The notes under the pieces: generated by a model
Told to the model about the DNA's origin: nothing
The model's input: the letters and a program-made list of their open reading frames with translations, nothing else
Databases searched by the model: none
Assembly: GCA_003342815.1 (NCBI GenBank)
Contig: PTEX01000054.1
Location: 2,328,621-2,392,620, forward strand
Source of the DNA: Eudromia elegans
Taxonomy: Eukaryota > Chordata > Aves > Tinamiformes > Tinamidae
Length of the DNA: 64,000 nt
Direction: 5' to 3'
In this document: positions 1-9,550 of the stretch, one piece after another
Numbering within the stretch: position 1 is the stretch's first letter
How the letters are laid out: every line of letters begins with the position of its first letter
Position numbers and translations under genes: made by a program

Positions 1-91
1 GGCCCAGCGGGGGCCGCGGCGCAGAAGTAGTGCGGGGGCGGCAGGTCGGGCCGGCCGCCCGGCTGCTGCGGGTCGGCGGCGGGGACAGGGT
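1..91 (-). CDS. SH2B2: SH2B2 last coding exon, 5' part only
   Basis: After an acceptor (CTCCCTCGCAG, just right of base 91), the reading continues [19 protein letters not shown] followed by [11 protein letters not shown]. The HYF-AAA-P motif resembles the region after the SH2 domain in mammalian APS. The exon is cut by the window edge, so the C-terminal tail, the stop and the 3' UTR are not visible. Confidence 0.8.
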
Positions 92-3000
92 CTGCGAGGG
101 AGATGCAGGTTTGAGCCCTTGGCGCAATCTCTCCCCTCGATGACCTTGCTGCAGACCCTCTGCCTCACCAACCCCTTCCCTGTTGCCCAACTCCTTCACC
201 CACCTCCTCCTTCCCAGACCCTCTCCCAGCCAAGGGGCTCTTGGCACCCACCCCTGATCCCCTCGGAGCCAGGAGAGTGTTGGCCACCAGGGACACACTG
301 GCCACTCATCCCAGCCCGGTCACCACACGGAACCCTGCAGCCCATCAGCACTGGGACCGTGTCACCATCCTGCTCTTGCCCAACTCTGCAAGCCCCAGGG
401 CCAGTGGTGCCCAGGTCCCGTCGCGCTCCCCGGCACGTACCCAGCAGCGGGCTCTGGGCCACCACGTAGCTGTGGAGCGTGATATCGGCGGCGCCGCCCG
501 ACTCGAGCGGGATGGGGTGCGTGTGGAAGTGGCGCAGCATGTCGAAGATGCTCTGGAACCAGAGGTGCTGCACGTGGCACTGCCCGCTCTCGTTCAGCGA
601 CAGCCGCAGGTGCTGCGGGGAGGAGGCAGGAGGGTCGGCGCTGCCGCCGGGACCGGCCCCGGCGAACGGGGCCCCCGAAGCACTCGGAGCGAAGCCGTCG
701 GCACCCACCTTGGCTTTGCCCTGGAAGTTGAAGGTCAGCACGTACTCGCCCGGCCGCGTCTCGCTCTGCCGGATGACGAACAGGCCGTGGCTCCTGGCGC
801 CTCCCAGCAGCACCAGCTGGGCCGCCTTGATCCGTGACAGCGTCCCGTGGAACCAGGGGTAGTCGGAGAGGTTGATCTCTGCTTCGGCCTCGCCATCCTC
901 CCCTGGACATGAGGACAAAAGGATTTTAAGGAGGGAAAGCACAAGACGGGGGCTGCCCTGTGCCAGGGCAGGTACCACCTCAATGCAGAGGCAGCACAGG
1001 AGATGGCTCCAGCCTCCCCTGCTCTTCATCCTCCCCTCCTCACCCTCCCGAGCCCCCTGCTTGGCTCAAGAGCAGTATTCCATGCTGGCACGGAGGCGGC
1101 AGGATCTGCAGCAACCCAGCCCTTGCCCAGGTACCTGCCGGGTGCCCTCCAGCAGCGCCGGGAGACTCAAGGGTCTGCAGGAAGTTCTCCAGCGGGACGT
1201 GGGTCAGCAGCTCCCCCACCGAGTCCCTGGCACGGCCGTGGGGCGCAGCGACGACAGTGGCCGTGGTGGCTGCAGGGGTGGCACTGTGAGCGCTGGGCAA
1301 GGCACATCTGTCCGGCGGCCTGGGTGCATCTGGAAGGGGATTCACAGAGGGACGTGCTCAGCGGTTCAGCATCTCCCGTGCCTTCAGCGAGGGTGGGCCA
1401 CCTCCCCAGGGCAGGTGGTGAGCACAGCAATGGCCTTGGAGCCGCCTTGGCTGGCTGTGAGGCCAGGGACGAGCAAGATGATGGACAGAGGAAGACCTGT
1501 TCCTACAGCACCTGGTACCTGCTGTAGTTTGGGCTCCCCCCGCGTTGTCACTGTGAGGATCCGGCTTCCTGACCCAGGGCAGACACGCAGAGACACCCGC
1601 CTCCCGCAGGGCCCTTCCCGGGCATTTTCGCCTTCCCAGGCCTCCTTACCATCAGTCAGGAATTCACAGCTGCAGGAGGACATCCTGCCAGGCAGGCAGG
1701 CTCCCTGCGCGCAGGCGGCCAGCTCGATGTCGTCCCCGCTGTCCCTGCGAGGAGAGCGCACGGTCACACACGGGGACCCGCAGCGGGGACTTCCTTTGGG
1801 CACCCATCACCGTCACGGCGACATGCAGCTCTGCACGCCCGGCTGCTGTAGAAGTCCCCGCGGCACCAAAGGGCAGAGCGGAGGCAGCTGCAGCCAGGGC
1901 TCGGCCGGGCGAGCAGGCGCTGCCCCGCTTGAAAAATTCCCGTCCAAATGACGTGGGTGAGAAGCTGCAGCGGGGGCACTAAAACATCCTCTCGGTGCAA
2001 CCAAACACGGTGCCGAGGACACCCCCAGCGCGACGGCTGCGTGAAACGACGCGGCTGGGCCGACTCACTGCCCGCCCGTGCACTTCGGCATCGTTCTTAT
2101 GCAAGAAGTCACGCTTGCTTCACCTCCTATTTTTAGCCCGGCCGCCGCCGAGAGCCCCGCGATGGAGACGCTCGCGGCGGGCTCGGTTACTCTTGCTTAA
2201 CAGCGGCCACGTGTTCGCAGGCAGCCGAGGAAGCGGGCTGTGTTAGCGGTAATGGCTCACGAGGGAGCTGCTGAATAATTTAGTGACCAGTAAGTGAATC
2301 AGCCACTGGGAGTCATTCAGCTGCAACCGTTTGAGAAAGAAAGGGAGGGAAAAAAAAAAAAAAAAAAAAGAGGAAGAAAACTAAAACTGACTGAGCTCTG
2401 CAAAAAATCCGTTGACAGGGCACTTAGGCAGAGGTTTCAGCTCAGCGTCCTTGGCAAGAGGACCAAGCGCTGCACGCAGGAGCCGAATGAGAATTTGTTC
2501 TTGGCACCGCGTGCATGTCAGTGTATTAAGCAGCTCATTATTATTTGCTTTAGAGTTCATTATTATTTCCTTTACAGTCACGTCCAGAGGCTGAAGTGGG
2601 TTTGTGCTGGGTGCTAAGCAAGCGCACAGCGATAAGAAGCTGCGTGAAGCGGAGCGAGGAGCGATGCCGGGCTCAGGATGGCTTCAATTTTGGACACCTC
2701 ATTTTCAGCTAACTTGGCTTTTCCAAAGCCACACTGAGAAGGGCAGAGCCAGGGGCTTCCCTGGCACATGGAGAGGGGTGGGGGAAGCGATGGCTGCCCC
2801 TGCTCCCCAGGGCCTCGCACTTCCCGAGCCATCTGGATGGCCCTGCTCCACAGCTCCCGCCGGCCGGCCTTACCCGGGGTCGATGCAGTCTTGGATGTCT
2901 GCCACCCAGGAGTGCTTCTGGAGCGAGTCGATGGTCTCCAGGATGTACTCTGCACCGTTTTCCACCTGGAGGCAAAGCAGAGCAGGGACATCAGGCTGCA

Positions 3001-6000
3001 CTGGGGCTCATGCTGCTCTTGTCTCCCCTCGCAGGGCATAAGCTGAGTCCTCTGAGTCACTATTAGTGGTGCTGGATATGGGTTGAAAGTGGGAAAATAA
3101 ACGCACGCTCCCGTGGCAGCGAGCAGCCCCCATGGGTGATGCAGTGGGGAGATGCTCCCCACTGGGAGCTTGCTGGGGCTCGCAGCAGAAACTGTCCCAT
3201 TTGCGGCAAACTGCTGCAGGGTTTCACCAGCAACTGGCGACAAACCTGGCTATAAAGGCCTGGTACCAGCACAGTCCTGTGCCATGGCCTAGCCCTGCCT
3301 GCACACTGGGGTGTCCCAAAAACTGCCCCGAATACAGGCTCTGCATAAGTAGGGTCTCAGGAGCTTGCTGCCTTGCTCAGTGCACAGAAATCCTGCCAGA
3401 CCCCCCCACTCAGGAGGCAAAACCCTCCCTTGTGTTTTTTAATTTGTTTTCGTGTCTGCTGGTCCAGGAGGCTTCCAATTTCCCAGCGTTTCTCCACAAC
3501 AGAGTGCAAGTGAAACCCACTTGGAAAGATAAAAAAAAAAAAAAAAAGAAAAACCAGAGCACAATGCAAAGGAGCCCAGGGCCTTGGGTGGACTTTTCTG
3601 GTGACAGGCAGCAGCTGGCAGCAGGACTCGGAAAGTGGGACAAGGGACCCTGTGGTGGCCCCGTGTAAAGGTCAGCGCCTGGGCAGGCTTTCCCCGCGCC
3701 GGCCCTGCCGTGTGCGTTACACAATCCCGAGCTGGGCGGCGGGGCGGCCCTCGCTCCGGGAGGGTATCGCGTTGCCCGCCACGACAGCCTTCGAGCAAAT
3801 TAAATTAATCGCGTGCAACCGAATCACGGGCCTGAAAATAAACAGGGCGCGCAGGGAGGCGAGGCCGGGGCCGCGACAGGCAGATGAGCGGCCACGGTCC
3901 CTCCGTCCCTATTATTCAATGGAGCAAAGCAGCATCTCGGGTTTTCTGACAACAAAACCCACAAAGGCAGCTTGGATAAGCGGCTACCCAGCTCCTCTGT
4001 GCCCAGCCTGCAAAGGAAGAATGGAAAAATCCAGCGTCCCAGCAAAAGGGGACAGCGCACTAAGCGAGATAGGGCTAATAGGGGATGTCAAGAATAACAG
4101 TATTGGATGTGCACAGTCCCAAGGGGAAGGGCAAAGGGGCAGGACGAGCAGGGCCGGGGAGCAGGTGACGTGGAGGGAGCCGATGAGCTCAGGGCCTTTC
4201 CTCATGTTGTGCCGGGTCGATCGCAATCACTTAACCCCGTGCTATGGGTGAGCGCTGCGGCGCAGCGAGGGGGGCGCAGGTTAGAGGGCACCTGGTAAAG
4301 CGGGTGCCTCTGGAGCGTGGGGACTCGAGGCGTTCGCCCCCAGGGTATTTAAGGGAATGGCTGAGGCGACCTCGGAGCCGACACCGTCCTCCCCTTGGTG
4401 TGAGCAAGGCTGCTGCCACAGGCAGAACGACGTGATAAGGAAACACGGAGCAGAGGAAACTCTCACAGGAGGATCTGGAACACCTGATCCTACGGAGCGG
4501 ACGAGCCGTGTTCTGGGAGCAGCAATCGGCTCTTGGCGTGGGGCAGACCCAGCAGCAGCTTCAGCATCCAGGACTCTGTCTCATGCACAGCACTTTTTGT
4601 TAGTGATAAGCAGATGACATCGAGGTGCTCACAAGCCGCAGGGCACAGGGGGAATGCGAATGGAGGTCTCAAAACAGGGAAACTATCTTGGAAAGAGAGA
4701 GCCCAAACTGGACCACAACTGGTTCCCCGATGCCTGCACACGGGCTCAGGAGAGTGACGGCTGTGGGCACAGCACAGCAAGGACATCACTGCCAGGGCTG
4801 TATCCCATCACGAGCTGCGTAGGAGTGGAGCTGCCCTGGCAGCAGGGACACGGAGCCTCCGGGCACCTCCACCGCTCCGGGTGGCCGTGGGGACACCCGC
4901 CAGCGAGGAGGCGGGAGCGGAGCCGCTGGGGATGCTCGAAGGGCCGAAGGCAGCTTGCATATTGGCAGCATTTTCCCTTCTGCACTTCACAGCTTTAGAC
5001 GCTTTCAAGCAGGTTTGCTCACCCGTGAAGCCTCTTTGCTCCCCCTACACCCAGAGCGGGCAGAGAGATCCTCCAAGACGCTGCTGCTCTGGGTGCTCCT
5101 GGGGTGCTCAGGAGCAGGACACCCAGTCAGGAGGTCCTTGCTGCATACGGAGCCCCAAACAGCCCTTGATGTCGTCTTTAATGACACGTTCCCCATGGTG
5201 GATGGATGGGGTGACATTCAGGATGGTCCTCAGTGCTGCCCAGCCTCACACAGAGGCGTTTTCCAGGGCTGCCGCTGGAACGCGCCCTGATCCCTGTTCG
5301 GTGCGCGAAGCTGCTGCCGCAGCTGCCACAAAGAGCAGCGGAGCCCATTAAGCTAATTAATTGTATTTTGCAGCAAGGGCTTTCTCAGGGGGTTGCTAGC
5401 TGTATCGTACGAGGCTTTTGCTATCTGCTTTCCCCATGGAAACTCATCTGCTTGGTGCAATGCAGCACCCCAGGGTGCCACAGCACCCAGAGCCACGCAG
5501 CCGCTACCCGAGTCAGTTAAGGGACAGTGAAACCGGCCGGATTGCTGCTTTACGACACCAAAACCAGGCTTGGGAAGGCAAACCAAGCCACAGGGAGCAC
5601 CTGCCTTTGGGCTGACACTCATCCCTGTGGACAGGGAGATGCACGTGAGGAGGGCGCAATCCGCAGCGGCACCATGGGCACCCTGTGCTTACCTTCAGCA
5701 CGAAGGTGTTGTCCTTGTCGGGCATCTCCAAGGGCATGGTCGTGCGGACCTCGATGATCGCCGACAGCGGGATGCTCACCTTTGGTTTGGAAGCCTGGAA
5801 AAAACGAGCAGGGCTTGAGAAGGAGGAAAGTGCACGATCGCCTCAACCGGTGCCGTGGGCCAGCCCGTCACGGCGCTCGGTAGGGCAGGATCGCAGTTAT
5901 TAGAGAGTGTCAAGGGGGAAAGAAAAAAGGAGAATAATAAAAATAAAGGCAAAGCTTTGATTTCCCTCATGTGCCTGATAACTCTGAGCTCTTTTAATTA

Positions 6001-9000
6001 AGCCAAGAGACGGCCCTGTGGAAGACAGGGGAGCTAGCATGCTTAACTGCCAAGCCTCTTCCTCGTTTCAGTGCATGCTCTGCCCCCACCACTTACTTTT
6101 CCCCTTTGTAGCCCTTCCTTTATTAAGACATGCCCAACACTGCTGCAGAGCAGGGAAGTGTGTAGTGCACAGTACAGGGAGCTGGCGAGGGCAAACGGAG
6201 GGGACACAACAGCACCCAAGGGTGCCCCGGGCACCGCAGCAGCGTCGCGGCCAAGGAGTCGAGACCCACCAGCCTTGTCTGTGCAGGGAATTTTGATTCC
6301 ATTAAACCAAAGAAAAGGGAGCGTCCTGCAAGGGACAGCGCTGGTGGCTCAATCCCGACCAGCCCAGCGCAGCCCTGACGCCTCTCTGGGAGTTGCCAAA
6401 GGTTCAGTTCCCATTTTGGGGAAAGGACAAATCAGTCAGAGAAGCAGAACAGGAACCACCTGTCCCCCTGCGCAGGCACTGATGAAAACACGGGGACTTT
6501 TTGGACACTTATTCTGGGAGGAGCAGAAGCTGGTTCTGTGCTTCCCTCCACGTGCAAAGCATCACGCTGGCATCTCCCTCACGCATCACTTGTGGTCCGC
6601 TCAGTGCCAAAGAAGTAACTTGCTAAGGAAATTTAAGAGCATGGCCCCGTTTTCTGCAGGGCCTACACAAATGCAAAGTTCAGAGCTGCTGAAGCAAAAA
6701 GCCCTTTCCCTCCAGCCGTGCAAGAACGGGGCAGCTCCTAAAGCTAGAACACTTGCCAGATGAGAAGAAAGGTGGGTTGAAAGAAGCGGGAGACAATCTC
6801 AAGACCAGGAGGTCTATAATTATAATAGAAGAGGGGGAAACACCCAGGGAAGCTGCCCCGGAGCCAAGCCCGGCTGCGTAGCCGCCCGCCCTGGCACGGC
6901 AGAGAGGTCGGGAGTCGGTGAACGGAAACGAGATCTTCCCCTTGTTTGATGACACCTGGGATGGTCTCGCCCTAATGGGTTTTCCATGTGTCCTGCGGTG
7001 GCTGGGGGTGGATTCCTTCCAGCTCGGTTTCACACGTGCCCCCAGGGAGAGGCGGGTTCCTGGCTTCGGAAGCCACCGGATCCAGCTATCAGGGAGGGAC
7101 ATATGTTATACGTAGAGCTCAGAGAGCTTCCCTGCATGAGAGGTGCACTCCAGTTTAGACTCCTAATTTATATACTCCACAGAGCAAGAGGTGAAGATCA
7201 GGTGGTGCGGACTAATGCCACCAGTGCCCAGGTGCATTTTAGCTTCATAAAAACAGAGCACCTTTAAAAACATGCAATATTCTGCTGCACCCATGTGCAG
7301 TGCACAACACAACCCAAATACAGGGTTTGAAGCATCCTCAGACCAATGGAGAATTCTGCACCTCATCTGCCTGGCTTCACTACTGGAGTCGGAAACACAA
7401 GCCATAAAATCCTGGAGAAAAGTAAATGAATTTCTTTTTTTTTCCCCCTCTCCTCCCTTCACAAAGTATTTAAATAACCTGCGATTTCATTACCAACACA
7501 CAGAGCTAGTAAACCCCCAGGGACTTGCTTAATATTTGCACAGCACTCCGGGACTGCACAAGGCATGACGAGCACTGCCACAGGCAAGGCTCATCCTCCC
7601 GCTATCCCAAGCGGCGAGGAGCTCCCGTGGGGATCAGGGGGCTGCAGGAGCATGAGGTTAATCCCCTCGGGCATAACCCAGGTTTCTTGGGCTCCATCAC
7701 TCAGCCTTTCCTGCAGGATAACAGGGCACAGCGTTTCGCTGCATCCTCCGCAAGCTGAAGGGTGCAGGATGCTGGAGGGGAGGAAGAAGCACAGGGAAAC
7801 GCTTCCATTCAGATTCCAGCAGAAGAAAAGGTGCAGACCAGGAGAAACTGGTATCAGGGATATTAATAACACAATATTAGTAATCGGTGCTGCTCTGCCC
7901 TGGAGGATGCGCAGCTGGGAGCGCCTGGGAAGTGAGCTGCAAAAGCAGCGCATGGCAGCGATGGCTCCGTCCCCAGCGTCCCGCTGGAGAGGTGCCTTCC
8001 AGGAGCACTATTATCCGAAAGGGTTATTTTGGAGAGAAGAAAAGGCTTTTGGAACGTGGACTGGCGACCCGCTGGATTTGAAGTTTCAAAGGTGGATGGA
8101 CAGGGGAGACGCGTTGGGTCAATGTGGTGGTCACGGGTCTCCCACGCTCCGTGCCACCCGGATGGCCTCTCACGGCACCGTAGGACAAAGCCCAGCGGGA
8201 CGCGGCAACGCTCTGCAAGGCAAAAGGTCCCCAGCCAAAGCGAAGGCAGTGGCCAGGCCTTTCCCAAGCGAGCAGTTTCTACGGCACCATCCCCACCACC
8301 CAGGGGCCAGCGCTGGATTTTATCCCAGCTCAGGACAGAGACAACAAAAACCCTAGAGAAACTACCACAGCTGCTCAAGTTTAGCTCCAATTTTGAGAAA
8401 AATGGCAGCAGAAAGGCCAGACATGACAGAGGGCAATGTTCCCTGAAGGGCCTGTGCATGGGGGATGAGCACAAACACCTCAATGACCAGAGGAGCAAGA
8501 CCTGGAGGTAACTAAACCACCTAGAGGTGGTTAAAGTACAGAGATAGGATCACCCTCCAGATAGCACCAAGCGCTGAAAAACCACCAAGGAACTCCTTGC
8601 CGGGACCAAGGAGCGGGACCACGGGAGTCGCGTCGTGTGTTCCCGTGCAAGCAGGGGACCTACCTTTGGGGGGACGTAGAACTCCAGCAGGAACCGCTCC
8701 CCTTCCACCTTCACCGCCTTCCTGAGCAGCAGGCGGCACTTCTGCCACTGCGAGCTGCCCACACAGTTCGTGTCGTCAGCCACCATGTAGCGGAGGGTCC
8801 CCTCCCTCTGGATGTCCACCAGGTCCACCTTGGAGGACTGCACCTTGGAACGCCGCAGCTTGTGGGTCCATTTCTCCCGGGAGTCGCCGTGCTCCTTGCT
8901 CCCCGACGGCCACGGCTCCCTCTCGGCCCTCCTGCCGCCGTGCGTGGCCTCGGCGCCCGGCTCCGGAGAGGATTTCCGATGCCACATCTCCTTGACGCCG

Positions 9001-9524
9001 TCCACCACGCACAAGCTCATGTTCCTCAGCGAGAAGCCCTTCTTGAACTTGGGCTTGGAGGCGGCATGCACGGACACGTCCTCGGAGCTGCGGGACTGCC
9101 CGTAGGAGGACACCTTGCGTGCCTGCGCCTTCTGCGAGGGGCTCAGGTAGCGGTGGGTGCCCAGCGGGTGCTCCATGCTGTCCAGCGACTCCGTGGAGGT
9201 CTCCTCCTTCCTCTGGGCCACGTCGCGCCCGTAGGGCACGTGGCAGTTCTGCAGCCCCACGAAGGGCACGATGTTGTACTTGGTGGGCGAGTCGGACACG
9301 AACACCCGGCTCACCTCCAGGCTGAAGATGTCCAAGAAGTTGGCCGCAAAGTGGTGGGAGAAGGAGGCCTCGGCGCCGGGGGTGTCGTAGTGGGGGTTTT
9401 CCCTCAGGAACTGGCAGAACTTCTGGGCGAAGTCCACGGCGGCCGCCTGGGCGTGCAGCTCGCAGAACTCGCGCCAGTCGGGCAGCGGCGAGGACGGCTC
9501 CTGGCAGAGGGCATCGCCGTTCAT
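1..9524 (-). CDS. SH2B2: SH2B2 (APS) adaptor protein, eight coding exons, C-terminus cut by window edge
   Basis: SH2B2/APS is a cytoplasmic adaptor that binds activated receptor tyrosine kinases and JAKs through its SH2 domain and helps insulin and cytokine signalling (family knowledge). Coding exons on the minus strand are 9524-8664, 5794-5693, 2965-2874, 1744-1650, 1329-1135, 902-709, 612-441 and 91-1. They total 1802 bases, about 600 residues, and every junction keeps frame. Domain order: Phe-rich dimerisation helices (about 15-75), PH domain (about 230-350), linker, SH2 domain (about 464-565) with its phosphotyrosine-binding Arg near residue 493 in the motif LFVIRQS. The start ATG at 9524 gives [10 protein letters not shown], close to the mammalian APS start (MNG). 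The end of the protein, including the conserved C-terminal tyrosine motif of the family, lies left of base 1. SH2B1 or SH2B3 are less likely: the PH and SH2 sequences and the synteny with CUX1 both point to SH2B2. Confidence 0.95.
441..612 (-). CDS. SH2B2: SH2B2 coding exon 7: C-terminal half of SH2 domain
   Basis: This 172-base exon encodes [40 protein letters not shown] and [17 protein letters not shown], the last strands and helix of the SH2 domain. The acceptor is CCCCGCAG and the donor is CTGG|GTACGTGC. It leaves one base of a codon that the next exon completes to Asp. Confidence 0.96.
709..902 (-). CDS. SH2B2: SH2B2 coding exon 6: N-terminal half of SH2 domain
   Basis: This 194-base exon starts with an acidic run ([14 protein letters not shown]), then [18 protein letters not shown], and ends FNFQGKAK. 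It carries the central SH2 signature [18 protein letters not shown], in which the Arg binds phosphotyrosine. The acceptor is ATGTCCAG and the donor is AAG|GTGGGTGC. Confidence 0.96.
1135..1329 (-). CDS. SH2B2: SH2B2 coding exon 5: linker with the [14 protein letters not shown] motif
   Basis: This 195-base exon encodes about 65 residues of low-complexity linker: APRPPDR..., an Ala/Thr-rich run, and then [20 protein letters not shown] followed by QTLESPG. Human APS has a very similar motif before its SH2 domain. The acceptor is CCTTCCAG and the donor is GCAG|GTACCTGG. The phase agrees on both sides. Confidence 0.92.
1650..1744 (-). CDS. SH2B2: SH2B2 coding exon 4: PH-SH2 linker
   Basis: This 95-base exon encodes [20 protein letters not shown] followed by [11 protein letters not shown]. 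The Cys-rich CSCE-LTD motif is typical of APS just after the PH domain. The acceptor is CTCGCAG and the donor is GATG|GTAAGGAGG. Its phases match both neighbouring exons. Confidence 0.93.
2127..2213. promoter_or_regulatory. Candidate intronic element: MEF2 site plus CACGTG E-box
   Basis: CTATTTTTAG at 2127-2136 fits the MEF2 consensus exactly, and CACGTG at 2208-2213 is a palindromic E-box. The surrounding 2100-2330 stretch is mixed-composition sequence inside an SH2B2 intron. Function is inferred from motifs only. Confidence 0.25.
2874..2965 (-). CDS. SH2B2: SH2B2 coding exon 3: C-terminal helix of PH domain
   Basis: This 92-base exon enters in phase 0 and leaves with two bases of a codon. 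It encodes [20 protein letters not shown] followed by [11 protein letters not shown], the last strand and the C-terminal helix of the PH domain with the structural Trp. The acceptor is GCCTCCAG and the donor is CCGG|GTAAGGCC. Confidence 0.95.
2966..5692 (-). other. SH2B2: SH2B2 intron 2
   Basis: This 2.7-kb intron lies between two PH-domain exons. It holds a poly-A run at 3530-3547 and otherwise unique, moderately GC-rich sequence. I see no coding exon, mobile element or RNA gene in it. Confidence 0.85.
5693..5794 (-). CDS. SH2B2: SH2B2 coding exon 2: middle of PH domain
   Basis: This 102-base, phase 0-0 exon encodes 34 residues, from [20 protein letters not shown] to DKDNTFVLK. These are central beta strands of the SH2B PH domain and are nearly identical to the mammalian protein. 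The acceptor is TTTTCCAG and the donor is AAG|GTAAGCAC. Confidence 0.95.
5795..8663 (-). other. SH2B2: SH2B2 intron 1 of the coding region
   Basis: This 2.9-kb intron lies between the first and second coding exons. It contains unique sequence with a few short AT-rich patches (around 5920-6000 and 7430-7480). I found no supported gene, repeat family or RNA gene. Confidence 0.85.
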
Positions 9525-9550
9525 GACTGCCCCATCCCACGGCCGGCGGG
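8664..9550 (-). CDS. SH2B2: SH2B2 first coding exon: start codon, dimerisation domain, first half of PH domain
   Basis: The exon runs from an acceptor (CCGCAG before 9550) to a donor (AAG|GTAGGTCC at 8663). Bases 9550-9525 are 5' UTR. Coding sequence 9524-8664 is exactly 287 codons and ends in phase 0. Residues about 16-70 (from [18 protein letters not shown] through [11 protein letters not shown]) form the Phe-zipper dimerisation helices of the SH2B family. A stretch around [34 protein letters not shown] and [15 protein letters not shown] matches the basic region and the start of the PH domain. Between the dimerisation helices and SSEDVS this protein has a Ser/Thr-rich segment that is longer than the human APS segment I remember. 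The exon is GC-rich. Confidence 0.95.

Larger units (their letters stand above)
92..2873 (-). other. SH2B2: SH2B2 introns 3-7 (short introns between linker and SH2 exons)
   Basis: The introns are 92-440, 613-708, 903-1134, 1330-1649 and 1745-2873. All have GT-AG ends on the minus strand. The first four contain no further coding sequence that I can support. The last contains a poly-A run at 2350-2369 and, at 2127-2213, a MEF2-type site with an E-box, which is listed separately. Confidence 0.85.

Noticed and set aside
2350..3547. Poly-A runs at 2350-2369 and 3530-3547 as retrocopy tails
   Set aside because: I see no adjacent gene-like or retrotransposon sequence and no flanking direct repeats. 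They are treated as simple A-runs.
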